Source: Arcicella rigui (GTDB lineage Bacteria > Bacteroidota > Bacteroidia > Cytophagales > Spirosomataceae). From it: a DNA stretch of 64,000 bases. The stretch spans positions 93,182 through 157,181 of the forward strand of contig NZ_JAYFUM010000016.1 in the NCBI RefSeq assembly GCF_034929435.1. Reading direction: 5' to 3'. The translations under genes were made by a program, and so were the position numbers. Of this stretch, positions 24,485-33,920 are shown one piece after another (position 1 is the stretch's first letter; every line of letters begins with the position of its first letter). The notes under the pieces are model-generated. The model ran no database searches and was not told the origin of the DNA. It worked only from the letters and a program-made list of their open reading frames with translations.

Positions 24485-26953
24485 TTACTTCACAATACTT
24501 ACTTTTTGAATTTCTTCTTTACCATTTTTCAAGCCAATTGAAAGTACATAATTGCCAGATGGAAGACTTTTTACATCAATGCCATTGGTTGGATATGTGT
24601 TGGTTTTCAAAACCGTAGTTCCGTCTAATCCAATTAGTTTAATTGTATTGATTAAGTTGACATTGGCTGTTGTGATGAATAAAACTTCCGAAGTTGGATT
24701 CGGGAAAATTGTGGCGTTGATATTTTCTTCTGTGCCAAGTATTATTTCTTCTTCGGGTTCATCTTCAATTGGCGGACATTCGTCTGTAATATTGGGGTCT
24801 CTTACAGTTCCCGGAATAATAAACATCGGTGTTTCGCTTACTTGTAAATTAAATTTTCCCGAACACTCTTTCATACCTTGGCTGTCCATTGTATCACTGC
24901 CTGCTTTGGGTTTAAATATCTGAATGTCTTTGATACGTTTTAATTTTAAAGTGTAGTCTATTGTTGTTCCTTTTTCGTCTGGTACAACCAGCATATAAGC
25001 AGATTTTCCATCCAACTCATATCTATCTACCAGTGGGTTTTGTGAAATGGTTTCTTTATAAATATATTCGCCTAATAAATTTTTTGTTTGGTATAAGTAA
25101 TCAGCCAAAGGGCGACGATTTTTATTGGCATCAATCAAACCAGAAGAGGCAAACTGCGTACCATTATTAATGTCGAAATCGGTCAACATATAGAAAAAAC
25201 TTCTTGCAATTCCCAAACGATTATACATCAAAGCAGAACGTAAACCCCAGTCAGCTTGCGTCATAATAGCTGGTTTATCGCCAATAGGAATTGCCTTTAG
25301 AGGACTTTTCTGATTCAAATCATAGCCTAATTCTGTTATCCATACAGGCATATCGTTTAATTCCTCATGTGCCAATTGTACAAATTCTTTGGCAACTTCT
25401 CCTGCATTAGAAACTTCTGGAGCAACCCCACGAGTAGCATTACCTGTTTGGTTTGAATTGCTATCGTTGGAATACAAGTGATAGTTAATAACATCCCAAC
25501 AAATATTTACTGAGCCATCGGGATTGTAACCTCTGAACTCTTTGCACCAGTCAATCATACCTCTTACATAATCCGTAGAAGCATAAGCCAAACCTGCCAT
25601 TACTACTTTTACGGTAGGGTCGGCATTTTTTACGCCAACACCAATGCCCATCGTATTTTTGTGTCCATCATAAAATGCAGAAAGATTAGCGGCATATTCA
25701 CGGGCAGTTTGGTAGTAGTCTCTTCCCTTCCACCATTTGTCTCTTTCGTTGCCACACTCGATGTACTTTACTATGCCAAGTCCTACTTTACGGACATTCA
25801 CATAGTCGTTTGTCCATCGAGGTTGGTCATAAATCGTAAGTAAAGTAGTGTCAATATTTGTATTACTTCCGTAGCGAGCAATGTATTGAAATCCAGCTTG
25901 TGCTTGTTCGATGTAGGAGTGAGGGTCTGCAAAATCTTTTCCATATATCACAGGCACTAAATCTGAATTACGTTTTTCTTCTGGATTGTTTTCATACATC
26001 CATTCCGGAATCCCTTGTAAGCAGGGTAATACTTCTATGTTTTCTTGTTTACAACGTTCATAAATTATATCATAATTCCAGCCACCGCTGTAACAGGGAT
26101 TGTACGTGTATTTTTGTTTGAAAGGTTCAATTCTGTTCCAATCCATGTACTGACGGAAGCACGAAAAAGGAGCGAAGGTTGCCATTTCTTTTTCGTCGAT
26201 TTTAGAAGCGTCGTCTCTTTGTAAAAAATCCCATTCAAAGGCATTAATACCAAAATTATCTTTCATTTTGATATTTTTTTCCACACGAACTTTCGGTTTT
26301 ACTGTTGGAGGAGTATAATTGCCGTAAAGCTCCATTTCAGTAGGATACTCTCCGTAGCAATTGATTAATAAGTACCTAAAATTTTCGGTTGGTGGATTAC
26401 TAAGGACAAAGCTATTATTTGGCGGAGGATTTGGCCCAACCCATTGATTATATCTTTCACCCGTGAAAGTAGCGATATATACTCTTTTCCATTTATCCGT
26501 AATACCATAAAGGCGGAATGGCGTATTGGTTTCTATGCCTTCGCCATCATAAAATCTAATACTTTGGATTTCTATTTTTTCTCCTTCTTTCAAAGGATAA
26601 TAGGCATCAAAATTTAGCAAAAGTCTTTCCCAGTCTGTCGGAACAGCCGTTTCCGTCGAACCATCGAATAATGGTCCAAGTCCTTGTTTGATATGATTTA
26701 GTTGATACCAGCGTTTAGCGTCGATAGGAATTTTCTGTCCGACAATCGTGGCTTCTTCATGTACTTTATTGGCTTTACTTTTTACAGTTTGTACAAGCGT
26801 AGAAGTTTGAACTTTGTTGACTTGTTTGGTAGAAATACTTTTTTTGCGGTACTTATTTGCAGTATGATACTTTATAAAAACTGGACTATGGTAAATCCCA
26901 AAGGTGAACCAAAAGGTGGAAATTAAGAGAAAGAACAATATTGATAACTTCAT
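24485..26953 (-). CDS. Secreted clan GH-A-type glycosidase with T9SS sorting domain
   Basis: The 822-residue product starts with a hydrophobic export signal (MKLSILFFLLISTFWFTFG). A beta-rich region follows at about 80-215 (LFDGSTETAVPTDWERLLLNF, perhaps discoidin-like), then a TIM-barrel glycosidase core. The core has the two GH-A glutamates: VKYIECGNERD (E403, acid/base) and MPVWITELGYD (E541, nucleophile). The C-terminal about 75 residues (INATIFPNPTSEVLFI ... SGNYVLSIGLKNG) are a type IX secretion sorting domain, so the enzyme is exported and perhaps surface-attached. The substrate is unknown. It stands alone without SusCD genes. Confidence 0.85.
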   Translation of the reverse strand: MKLSILFFLLISTFWFTFGIYHSPVFIKYHTANKYRKKSISTKQVNKVQTSTLVQTVKSKANKVHEEATIVGQKIPIDAKRWYQLNHIKQGLGPLFDGSTETAVPTDWERLLLNFDAYYPLKEGEKIEIQSIRFYDGEGIETNTPFRLYGITDKWKRVYIATFTGERYNQWVGPNPPPNNSFVLSNPPTENFRYLLINCYGEYPTEMELYGNYTPPTVKPKVRVEKNIKMKDNFGINAFEWDFLQRDDASKIDEKEMATFAPFSCFRQYMDWNRIEPFKQKYTYNPCYSGGWNYDIIYERCKQENIEVLPCLQGIPEWMYENNPEEKRNSDLVPVIYGKDFADPHSYIEQAQAGFQYIARYGSNTNIDTTLLTIYDQPRWTNDYVNVRKVGLGIVKYIECGNERDKWWKGRDYYQTAREYAANLSAFYDGHKNTMGIGVGVKNADPTVKVVMAGLAYASTDYVRGMIDWCKEFRGYNPDGSVNICWDVINYHLYSNDSNSNQTGNATRGVAPEVSNAGEVAKEFVQLAHEELNDMPVWITELGYDLNQKSPLKAIPIGDKPAIMTQADWGLRSALMYNRLGIARSFFYMLTDFDINNGTQFASSGLIDANKNRRPLADYLYQTKNLLGEYIYKETISQNPLVDRYELDGKSAYMLVVPDEKGTTIDYTLKLKRIKDIQIFKPKAGSDTMDSQGMKECSGKFNLQVSETPMFIIPGTVRDPNITDECPPIEDEPEEEIILGTEENINATIFPNPTSEVLFITTANVNLINTIKLIGLDGTTVLKTNTYPTNGIDVKSLPSGNYVLSIGLKNGKEEIQKVSIVK

Positions 26954-27467
26954 TCTTGAATCTTTGTTGTTTTATAAAGTGATGATTATGGTAATTGTGG
27001 GGGTTGCGTTATTGCCAATACGAAAAAAATGGCTCAAACGATTTGGGTTTTGTGATTTTTTTAGAGGAGTAATAATTTTTTAATATTTGGTATAAAACAC
27101 TAAGTGTTGATTGCTTGGTAAAATATAATTTGGTTTTATTTTGTAAAATTAACAGTTTGTATTGAAATAATGTTTTGTAATAAAATTTTATTTTGTTTTG
27201 AAAATTGTCCTTTATTAGGAAAATGATAAAATGTGTAATCAATTTTGTATTTTTTGAAGTAGATACATTATTTAAGATTAAGAGTATTATGTTGAATCCT
27301 TTTTGTTAACAGCTAAAGTAACAGTCTTGTTGTAATTTCTTGTCAGAACTGTTCTGTGGGGCAATTAAAATGTTTATTCCCTGCTTAATTTTTGATTTCA
27401 ACTAAGTTTAATATAAAATTTCTCTAAATTAGTGCAATTATCGTCAAACTAACATTTCTCATTTTCA
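26954..27467. other. Long AT-rich divergent intergenic region
   Basis: The 514 bases between the divergent glycosidase and acylase genes are very AT-rich. A 77-codon minus-strand frame inside is low-complexity (Lys, Ile, Leu, Phe, Tyr) and lacks family features, so I do not call it. Promoters for both genes are expected here, but I see no exact TTTG/TAnnTTTG pair. Confidence 0.4.
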
Positions 27468-29909
27468 ATGAAATACTTCAAAACAATAGCATCGCTGGCG
27501 ATTACCGCAAGTTTATGTTATGCACTCAACAGAGGTTGGGGTTCTGCTCCTGCTTTTGGTCGTTTTCTTAGTCCCTTTACTGGTTTTTGGGTAAATGGCG
27601 AAAAACCTCTTAGCGATAAGTCTTTAGAAGGTTCTTTACAATTAATAGGCTTGCAAGATGAAGTAACCGTAGCGTATGACGAATTGGGAATTCCGCACAT
27701 TTTTGCTAATAATGACCACGATTTATACATGGCTCAGGGCTATGTTACGGCAAAAGATAGACTCTGGCAAATGGAGTTTCAGACGCACTATGCGGCTGGT
27801 CGCTTAACAGAAATTGTAGGCGAAAAAGCTTTGGAGTCGGACCGTTATAACCGCCGAATGGGAGCTGTATATGGAGCTGAAAAATCGTTGACTGGTATGA
27901 TGGAAGACCCTAAGTCGAAAGTGGCTCTCGAGGCGTATTCTGAAGGAGTAAATGCTTATATCAATCAATTATCAGTAAGGACATTACCTGTTGAATACAA
28001 GTTATTAGGTTATCAGCCAGAGCTTTGGACTCCTCTGAAAAGTGCATTGTTCTTGAAAAATATGTCTTTTGTTTTGGCTTCTGGTACAGACGATTTACGA
28101 ATGACCAATATTCTAAGAAAGTATGGCAAAGAAGTAGCGGAAGAACTTTTCCCGAATTATCCTTTTGAAGAAAGTCCCATCATTCCCACAGGTACGCCAC
28201 AAGACTTTACGCCACTGCCTTTACCAAAAGCTCCAGCAGATTTTGTAGGCATGGGAAGTATGAAAGCACATCCTGAAAGAGACAAAGGGATTGGCTCAAA
28301 CAACTGGGCGGTAAGTGGCTCAAAGTCGGCTTCGGGTTTGCCACTTTTAGCAAACGACCCACACCTTACGCTAAGTTTACCTTCTATTTGGTATCAGATG
28401 CAATTGGTTGGCCCTGGTGTAAATGTGTATGGAGCTACAATGCCAGGTACGCCAAATGTAATTGGCGGTTTCAATCGTGACATCGCTTGGGGTGTTACCA
28501 ACGTTGGAGCGGACATTGTGGATTGGTATGAAGTAAAATTCAAAGATGCCAAAATGAATGAGTATTGGCACGACGGACAATGGAAGAAAATCACGAAGCG
28601 TCCTGAAAGTTTTATTATGAAAAATGGTGAAATCGTTAGAGATACCATTTTATTTACCCATCATGGCCCAATTGTATATTTAGATGCTGAAAAACCATTC
28701 AAGAAAAATATTCCCACGGGGCATGCTTTGCGTTGGATTGCTCATGATAAATCTCAAGAATTGACTACTTTTTATCAATTGAACCGAGCAAAAAATTATG
28801 ATGATTATGTAAAAGCCTTGAGTTTTTACTCTGCTCCAGCCCAAAATTTTGTTTTTGCCAGCAACCAAGGCGATATTGCTCTTTGGGTAAATGGCAAATT
28901 TCCACTAAAAGCAAAACTACAAGGAAAGTATATCTTGGACGGAAGCGATAAAACTGCCGATTGGCAAGGTTTTATTCCGCACGCACACAATCCACATGTG
29001 AAAAACCCGTCAAGAGGTTTTGTTAGTTCGGCAAATCAATTCTCAACAGACCCCTCTTATCCTTATTATATCAACTGGGAATTTGCTCCTTCCGAACGTG
29101 GAAGACGTATCAATCAGCGTTTGGAGGCAATGACTAAAGTAACTGTTGATAGCATGAGAGGTTTACAAAATGATAATTTCAACCTAAAGGCGAATGGTAT
29201 TCTTACGCAATTAATCGGCTTAGTAAAAACGCCAACGCCTAAACAAGCCAAAGCCATTAAAATTTTACAAGCTTGGAATAAAAGAAATGACCCAGACGAA
29301 ATTGCTCCGACGATTTTTGAAACGTGGGCTAATTTCTTGTACGAATCTGTTTGGAAAGATGAATTTGCTTATGACGAAAATATTCCGATGAAGTACCCTT
29401 CGGTAGATAAAACGATTCAACTTATCAAGCAAAATCCAACAGCAAAATGGTTTGATAATGTAAACACCAAAAACAAAGTAGAAACTTTGGAAGAACTGGC
29501 AAGTACTTCTTTAACTGCTACTTTGGACAGCCTAACGAAATGGCAAAAATCTGATATTGGTACAGCTTGGGCTTGGGCAAATTATAAATCAACTGATATT
29601 AAACACTTGATTCCGGGCTTGAATGCTTTCAGTAAAATGGATGTAAAAATTGGTGGCGGTGCAGGTATTGTTAATGCTATAACCGAACGCACGGGGCCGT
29701 CGTGGAGAATGGTTGTACAATTAGGAAAAAATAACGCTGTAAAAGCCTATGGTGTAATTCCGGGCGGACAGTCTGGAAATCCTGGAAGCCCACATTACGA
29801 CGATATGATTGAAACTTGGCGACAAGGAAAATTGAATGAATTATTATTCCTTCAAAACAAAAACGAAAAATCAGCAAGAATTAAAAAGACGATTAAACTG
29901 ACAAAGTAG
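27468..29909 (+). CDS. Penicillin acylase family hydrolase (Ntn, S45)
   Basis: The 813-residue precursor has an N-terminal hydrophobic segment and then the alpha chain (VAYDELGIPHIFANNDHDLYMAQGY, KDRLWQMEFQ). A processing site lies at about residue 276/277: in KGIGSNNWAVSG, Ser277 becomes the N-terminal nucleophile of the beta chain. Later GYHPD-type family features appear as NDPHLTLSLPSIWYQMQL and SGNPGSPHYDDMIETWRQG. The family cleaves amide bonds in penicillins, N-acyl-homoserine lactones or other acyl amides in the periplasm. Substrate cannot be read; quorum-signal or acyl-amide degradation is a possibility. Confidence 0.92.
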   Translation: MKYFKTIASLAITASLCYALNRGWGSAPAFGRFLSPFTGFWVNGEKPLSDKSLEGSLQLIGLQDEVTVAYDELGIPHIFANNDHDLYMAQGYVTAKDRLWQMEFQTHYAAGRLTEIVGEKALESDRYNRRMGAVYGAEKSLTGMMEDPKSKVALEAYSEGVNAYINQLSVRTLPVEYKLLGYQPELWTPLKSALFLKNMSFVLASGTDDLRMTNILRKYGKEVAEELFPNYPFEESPIIPTGTPQDFTPLPLPKAPADFVGMGSMKAHPERDKGIGSNNWAVSGSKSASGLPLLANDPHLTLSLPSIWYQMQLVGPGVNVYGATMPGTPNVIGGFNRDIAWGVTNVGADIVDWYEVKFKDAKMNEYWHDGQWKKITKRPESFIMKNGEIVRDTILFTHHGPIVYLDAEKPFKKNIPTGHALRWIAHDKSQELTTFYQLNRAKNYDDYVKALSFYSAPAQNFVFASNQGDIALWVNGKFPLKAKLQGKYILDGSDKTADWQGFIPHAHNPHVKNPSRGFVSSANQFSTDPSYPYYINWEFAPSERGRRINQRLEAMTKVTVDSMRGLQNDNFNLKANGILTQLIGLVKTPTPKQAKAIKILQAWNKRNDPDEIAPTIFETWANFLYESVWKDEFAYDENIPMKYPSVDKTIQLIKQNPTAKWFDNVNTKNKVETLEELASTSLTATLDSLTKWQKSDIGTAWAWANYKSTDIKHLIPGLNAFSKMDVKIGGGAGIVNAITERTGPSWRMVVQLGKNNAVKAYGVIPGGQSGNPGSPHYDDMIETWRQGKLNELLFLQNKNEKSARIKKTIKLTK

Positions 29910-29933
29910 CGATTGGAGCTTATTAGTTTCTTT

Positions 29934-30010
29934 AGGCAATAAGCAAAAATACTTTTTATCGTGAAAAATAACATTTTGCCTATTGCTAAAGCTTACAGCT
30001 TAAAGCAAAT
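29934..30010 (-). repeat. Dispersed repeat, copy A (inverted relative to copy B)
   Basis: The reverse complement of this stretch aligns with 31437-31508 with few gaps; shared blocks include GCAAAATG and AAGTATTTTTGCTTA. Copies A and B lie in opposite orientation on either side of the 142-residue membrane protein and OmpH-like genes. Confidence 0.6.
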
Positions 30011-30087
30011 TTTTTAAATCATTTAATGATATTTCTGGATAGCTGATGACCGAAAGCTCATCGCTAACCTATTAAATTAGCCAAACA

Positions 30088-30516
30088 ATGACTGAAAATA
30101 CTGTTAAAAATACACAAGAATCTTCCTCTTTTTTAAAGAAATTAGGAACGTCATTTTTTAGTCCGCTAACATCACTGATTATTATGTTAGCTTTTGTGAG
30201 CCAATACTTTTTCGATTGGTGGGTAATAGCCCTTGCTGCTTTTACGGGTTGTTATCTACAAGCCAAGTCGAGTGGCGAAGCCTTTCGTAAGAGCTTTGTA
30301 GCCATAGCGATACTCTGGCTGATGATTATTCTGTACTATCATATTGCTACGGATGGCATACTTTCTACTAAAATTGCTTCTATTTTACCATTGAACGGAA
30401 ACGCTGGTTTACTAATTTTTATTTCCGTTTTGATTGGTGGATTAGTTGGTGGTTCGGCAGGAGTAAGCGGTTATTTAGTCCGTGATTCGGTCGATAAATA
30501 TCAAAATAAATCGTAA
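30088..30516 (+). CDS. Small integral membrane protein of unknown function
   Basis: The 142-residue product has a polar N-terminus (about 20 residues, Ser and Thr rich) and four hydrophobic segments (about 25-42, 45-60, 71-88 and 107-130). The last one is glycine-rich (IGGLVGGSAGVSGYLVRD). I do not recognise the family. It lies between two inverted copies of a dispersed repeat, upstream of the OmpH-like gene. Confidence 0.65.
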   Translation: MTENTVKNTQESSSFLKKLGTSFFSPLTSLIIMLAFVSQYFFDWWVIALAAFTGCYLQAKSSGEAFRKSFVAIAILWLMIILYYHIATDGILSTKIASILPLNGNAGLLIFISVLIGGLVGGSAGVSGYLVRDSVDKYQNKS

Positions 30517-30620
30517 ATTTTAGAATTAATAACATTGTTTTACTGAATAATAATATTAACTATTTGATTTTCAGTATTTAATGTTCAAATTGTGGCATTT
30601 TCAAATTGACACAATTTTAG

Positions 30621-30628
30621 TATATTTG
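30621..30628 (+). promoter_or_regulatory. -7 promoter element (TATATTTG) of the OmpH-like gene
   Basis: Exact TAnnTTTG match 80 bp before the chosen ATG at 30709. The TTG at 30606 is too near for a normal -33 box. Confidence 0.45.
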
Positions 30629-30708
30629 TCAAATTTTATCTTCCAAATCCCCAATTGAAGACTAACTACTTACAAAAATTTCCCTCTGGGGCAGGGATTT
30701 TAACTGAA

Positions 30709-31308
30709 ATGAAAAAATTATCTTTAATCTTGTGCGGAGGTTTATTAGCGTTAGGAGTAATCTCTTGTGATAAATCAGGCAACAAGGAAACAGCTTCTAC
30801 GGGTGCTTCAACTTCAGCAAGCAGTAGTGGCAAAAGAACAGTGTATGTAAATACAGATTCATTGTTGGCAAATTACCAATTCTACAAAGATGCTCAGAAA
30901 GAATTTGAAAATAAGGGCTATCGTTTACAAGTAGATTTAGGTCAGCGTGAAAGAGCTTTACAAGGTGAATTACAAGCTATTCAGCAGAGAGCACAAACAA
31001 TGACGCAAGCTGACTTACAAGCTGCCGACATGATGTTGAAGAAAAAAGGCTCTGAATTACAGCAGTATAGCCAACAAAAACAAGCAGCTTTAGCCGAAGA
31101 ACAAGCTAAAAAAATGCAAGAATTGTATGCTAACATTCGTGAATATGTGAAAAAACATAACGACGAAAACAAATTTGAATTTGTTTTAGGTTATACTTTA
31201 AGTGGCGGTGGAATTCTTTTTGCTGACGACAGTGCCGACAAAACAAAAGAAATCATCGAAGGCTTAAACAAAGAATATGCTGAGAAAAAAGGAACTACTA
31301 AAAAATAA
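30709..31308 (+). CDS. OmpH/Skp-family periplasmic chaperone-like lipoprotein
   Basis: From the ATG at 30709 (an upstream TTG is rejected) the product has 199 residues. It begins with a lipoprotein signal, MKKLSLILCGGLLALGVISC, with a lipobox at GVISC. A Ser/Thr/Ala-rich linker follows, then the OmpH fold: VYVNTDSLLANYQFYKDAQKEFENK, a long helical coiled coil (QRERALQGELQAIQQRAQ ... LAEEQAKKMQELYANIREYVKKH), and a last strand (FEFVLGYTLSGGGILFAD). Family members hold unfolded outer-membrane proteins in the periplasm. Lipid anchoring is a variation common in Bacteroidota. Confidence 0.88.
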   Translation: MKKLSLILCGGLLALGVISCDKSGNKETASTGASTSASSSGKRTVYVNTDSLLANYQFYKDAQKEFENKGYRLQVDLGQRERALQGELQAIQQRAQTMTQADLQAADMMLKKKGSELQQYSQQKQAALAEEQAKKMQELYANIREYVKKHNDENKFEFVLGYTLSGGGILFADDSADKTKEIIEGLNKEYAEKKGTTKK

Positions 31309-31350
31309 TTTGAACGTTATTCCTTAAAGTTTTTATAATTTTGTATAAAG

Positions 31351-31385
31351 AAAAGCCGTACAGATTTCCTGTATGGCTTTTTTTA
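31351..31385 (+). terminator. Terminator of the OmpH-like gene
   Basis: AAAAGCCGTACAG (31351-31363) pairs with CTGTATGGCTTTT with one G-T pair, followed by a long T-run. Confidence 0.85.
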
Positions 31386-31436
31386 GCAAGAAGTTTTACT
31401 GCAATTTATAAGTAATCGTGCAAAATTAGTTTTAGA

Positions 31437-31508
31437 ATTTTGCTTTAGACTATAAGCTTTAGACAATAGACAAAATGTTTATTTTTACGAAAAAAGTATT
31501 TTTGCTTA
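31437..31508 (+). repeat. Dispersed repeat, copy B
   Basis: Aligns in opposite orientation with 29934-30010. It lies in the gap between the OmpH-like gene's terminator and smpB and contains no coding frame. Confidence 0.6.
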
Positions 31509-31590
31509 CGGCTTAAAGCCTATTGCCAAAAGCATTACCATTGATTTAATTCTACCTTATTACTTACAATTTGACTAAACTATATCAAAA

Positions 31591-32046
31591 ATGGCAAAGG
31601 ATAATATCGAAAAACATATAGAAATTAAAAACAGAAGAGCTTCGTTTGAGTACTTTTTTCTTGAAAAATTTACGGCAGGCGTAATGTTGATGGGAACAGA
31701 AATTAAGTCGATTCGCCAAGGAAAAGTAAACTTGACGGATGCTTATTGTTTGTTTCTGAACGAAGAATTATACATCAGACAAATGAATATCTCGAAGTAC
31801 AACGAGGGTACGCACTACAACCACGAGCCTCTTAGAGATAGAAAATTGCTGTTGACTAAAAAGGAAATCAAAAAATTGCTGAACAAACTGAAAGACCAAG
31901 GACTGACGATTGTTCCGACAAGAATGTATATTTCAGAAAGAGGTTTTGCTAAAATCGACATTGCTTTGGCAAAGGGTAAAAAACTATACGACAAGCGTGA
32001 CTCTATCAAAGAAAAAGATGTAAAACGAAGTATGGAACGGGAGTAG
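31591..32046 (+). CDS. smpB: SsrA-binding protein SmpB
   Basis: The 151-residue product delivers tmRNA to stalled ribosomes for trans-translation. It has the usual KNRRASFEYFFLEKFTAGVML start, GTEIKSIRQGKVNLTDAY, the HEPLRDRKLLL segment and the basic tail (GKKLYDKRDSIKEKDVKRSM) that mimics the anticodon end of a tRNA. Length is normal. The tmRNA gene itself is not visible in the window. Confidence 0.96.
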   Translation: MAKDNIEKHIEIKNRRASFEYFFLEKFTAGVMLMGTEIKSIRQGKVNLTDAYCLFLNEELYIRQMNISKYNEGTHYNHEPLRDRKLLLTKKEIKKLLNKLKDQGLTIVPTRMYISERGFAKIDIALAKGKKLYDKRDSIKEKDVKRSMERE

Positions 32047-32147
32047 AGCGAGTGATGAGTTTTGAGTGATGAATTATGGCATTAGTCATACACGAAAGTA
32101 TAAATGCTATTTCAGGTTTGGGATTTCTGATTTCGGATAAAACACAC

Positions 32148-32990
32148 TTAATTTTTAGCTCCTGTGATGGCCGTTCCTCTTTTCAATTCCACAGGAGTAC
32201 CGTTTACTACGTAGCCCAAAATCTTAATTTCTGTTCTTCGGTTTACGGCGTGTTCTTTTTCTGAACAATTTACTCCGTCTTTACAATGATTCAATAATTG
32301 TGTTTCGCCATAGCCTTTGGCTGTGATGCGTTCTTTCGGAATGTTTCCATTCCAGACAATGTATTCTACGGCAACTTCTGCTCGTTTTTGCGAAAGTGTT
32401 TGGTTAAATTCAGTACTTGCTCGGCTGTCGGTGTGCGAACCTAATTCTACCACAATACCGGGATTATCTTGTAGAATCAAGATTAAATTATCCAATTCTT
32501 TTTTAGCGTCTTCCCTGAGTGTCCATTTACTGAAATCATAATGAATATTTTCTACTTGGTAGATGTCGTTCAAATTGATTTTTTTTAGCCCGATTGCAGC
32601 TTCTACCAAATCGCTGTTGTCCGCAATTTTAGAAATATTTTCAATGATAATACCCGAAACACAAAAGATTTTTTTAGGGTCTTGCAAGTAACAAGCGGCA
32701 TTAAAATTAGCTCGGCGAGTCATATATTGGTCGAACTGCCCAACAATATCATAGTCGTTTCCTTTATCAAGTTTAAATGTAGCAAAGCCATTTTTCACCA
32801 TTGCCGAGTCTATTACTTTTCCCTTCGTTCGGTTGAAAAGCTTCATGTATGTACCTTCCAAATTAGCTTGATTGTCGCTGTCAAAAGCCCTTAGTTTTAG
32901 GAGATAAGTCTTGTTCGAATCGTTGCGTTTTGTTTGAGCAAAGCTTCCTAAAAAGCATATCCACAGGATACAAATAAGTATTGTTTTCAT
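32148..32990 (-). CDS. OmpA-family outer-membrane protein
   Basis: The 280-residue product has a signal peptide (ending CFLGSFAQ) and an N-terminal beta-rich part (about 25-135). The C-terminal OmpA-like peptidoglycan-binding domain includes YQVENIHYDFSKWTLREDAKKELDNL and VELGSHTDSRASTEFNQTLSQKRAEVAVEYI (D and R ligands for diaminopimelate), with NRRTEIKILG near the end. It probably links the outer membrane to the cell wall. It is convergent with smpB; the gap of about 100 bp has no clear terminator. Confidence 0.9.
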   Translation of the reverse strand: MKTILICILWICFLGSFAQTKRNDSNKTYLLKLRAFDSDNQANLEGTYMKLFNRTKGKVIDSAMVKNGFATFKLDKGNDYDIVGQFDQYMTRRANFNAACYLQDPKKIFCVSGIIIENISKIADNSDLVEAAIGLKKINLNDIYQVENIHYDFSKWTLREDAKKELDNLILILQDNPGIVVELGSHTDSRASTEFNQTLSQKRAEVAVEYIVWNGNIPKERITAKGYGETQLLNHCKDGVNCSEKEHAVNRRTEIKILGYVVNGTPVELKRGTAITGAKN

Positions 32991-33210
32991 GGGTAAAATG
33001 GTTTAATAATTCTCTTAATAAAATCGAAAAATACTCAATTTTTAGTGTGTATCGTAGAAAAATAGGTTTATTAGTTTAAAAATGTGTGTGAAAAATTACT
33101 TAAAATGTATTTTTATAAAAGTATTTACTGCACTAATAACATATTTATAACGAAAAACACTGATTTATCTTTCTTTATAAAAATAGATTTTTTTAGCTAC
33201 CAGAAGTCAT

Positions 33211-33240
33211 TTTGGAAATTCACGAAGACTTCTATATTTG
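33211..33240 (+). promoter_or_regulatory. Promoter of the small lipoprotein gene (TTTG-N18-TATATTTG)
   Basis: TTTG at 33211-33214 and TATATTTG at 33233-33240 match both boxes of the Bacteroidota sigma-A promoter with near-ideal spacing. Transcription would start near 33247, twenty bases before the chosen ATG at 33267, and would exclude the long upstream frame. Confidence 0.7.
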
Positions 33241-33266
33241 TAATGAATTTAACCGCCATTATATTC

Positions 33267-33803
33267 ATGAAAAAGCTCCTAACAACTTTCGTTTGGGTGC
33301 TTTCAATCGGCTTTTTACAAAGCTGTAATGAAAGTATTGCCCCTGCTGTAAACCCAGCAATTAGCACTGACAACCGTGTTGTCAATGTAACACAAACTTT
33401 ACTTAGCAACTCTTGGCAATTTAATGAGATTTCTATTCAAGCTGGAGAGAATGCAAAAATGCTATTTTCAAGACCCCGCCATATAGGACTCAACAATAGT
33501 ATTATCAATGTATCGCTTACTTTCAAAACAGATGGAACGGTAGTCAGTCAAAATGAAAGTGGAGTATCACAAAAAGGCACTTGGAAATTGACAAACTACG
33601 ATACGTTGTTGTCTCTTACTTTTGAAAACCAAGCTACTGAAACTTTTGAAGTAGAAGCTTTTGAAGATAAAATGTTTAAGTATAGTACTAAACTTGAAAA
33701 AGAAAAGACTGATGCCGCCACTTGGTCTTCAACTTTATCTTTATTGCAAGCCTCAGAAGCCGTAACAGAAATTAAAACGATTTATAAATTGTCTTCAATT
33801 TAA
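33267..33803 (+). CDS. Lipocalin-like small lipoprotein
   Basis: From ATG 33267 the product has 178 residues and starts with a lipoprotein signal (MKKLLTTFVWVLSIGFLQSC, lipobox LQSC). The mature part has the pattern of Bacteroidota 'lipocalin-like' proteins: LLSNSWQFNEISIQAGENA, NVSLTFKTDGTVVSQNESG and GTWKLTNYDTLLSLTFEN. Function is unknown. A longer frame starts at 33084, but the promoter at 33211-33240 lies inside it. The gene ends in a strong terminator just before lhgO. Confidence 0.8.
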   Translation: MKKLLTTFVWVLSIGFLQSCNESIAPAVNPAISTDNRVVNVTQTLLSNSWQFNEISIQAGENAKMLFSRPRHIGLNNSIINVSLTFKTDGTVVSQNESGVSQKGTWKLTNYDTLLSLTFENQATETFEVEAFEDKMFKYSTKLEKEKTDAATWSSTLSLLQASEAVTEIKTIYKLSSI

Positions 33804-33823
33804 TCAAAAACGAAGTTTGAATC

Positions 33824-33860
33824 AAAAGCCTGCAATGTTTTAATACCTTGCAGGCTTTTT
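33824..33860 (+). terminator. Terminator of the lipoprotein gene
   Basis: AAAAGCCTGCAA (33824-33835) pairs with TTGCAGGCTTTT (33848-33859), followed by T. Confidence 0.88.
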
Positions 33861-33885
33861 GTTAGCAATTTACTTAGTATTTTTG
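33858..33885 (+). promoter_or_regulatory. Probable promoter of lhgO (TTTG-N16-TATTTTTG)
   Basis: TATTTTTG at 33878-33885 fits the -7 element; TTTG at 33858-33861 overlaps the end of the preceding terminator. The gene starts at 33921. Confidence 0.5.
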
Positions 33886-33920
33886 TTGTATCATTTATTT
33901 TAGATAACACTAAATATACC

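Noticed and set aside
27009..27242. 77-residue minus-strand protein in the 514-bp gap
   Set aside because: Low-complexity AT-driven sequence without start context or domain.
31309..31590. tmRNA gene beside smpB
   Set aside because: The gap holds only a terminator and a dispersed repeat; no tRNA-like ends or tag frame were seen.
33084..33266. Longer start of the lipocalin-like lipoprotein
   Set aside because: A good promoter lies inside this part and the signal peptide starts at 33267.
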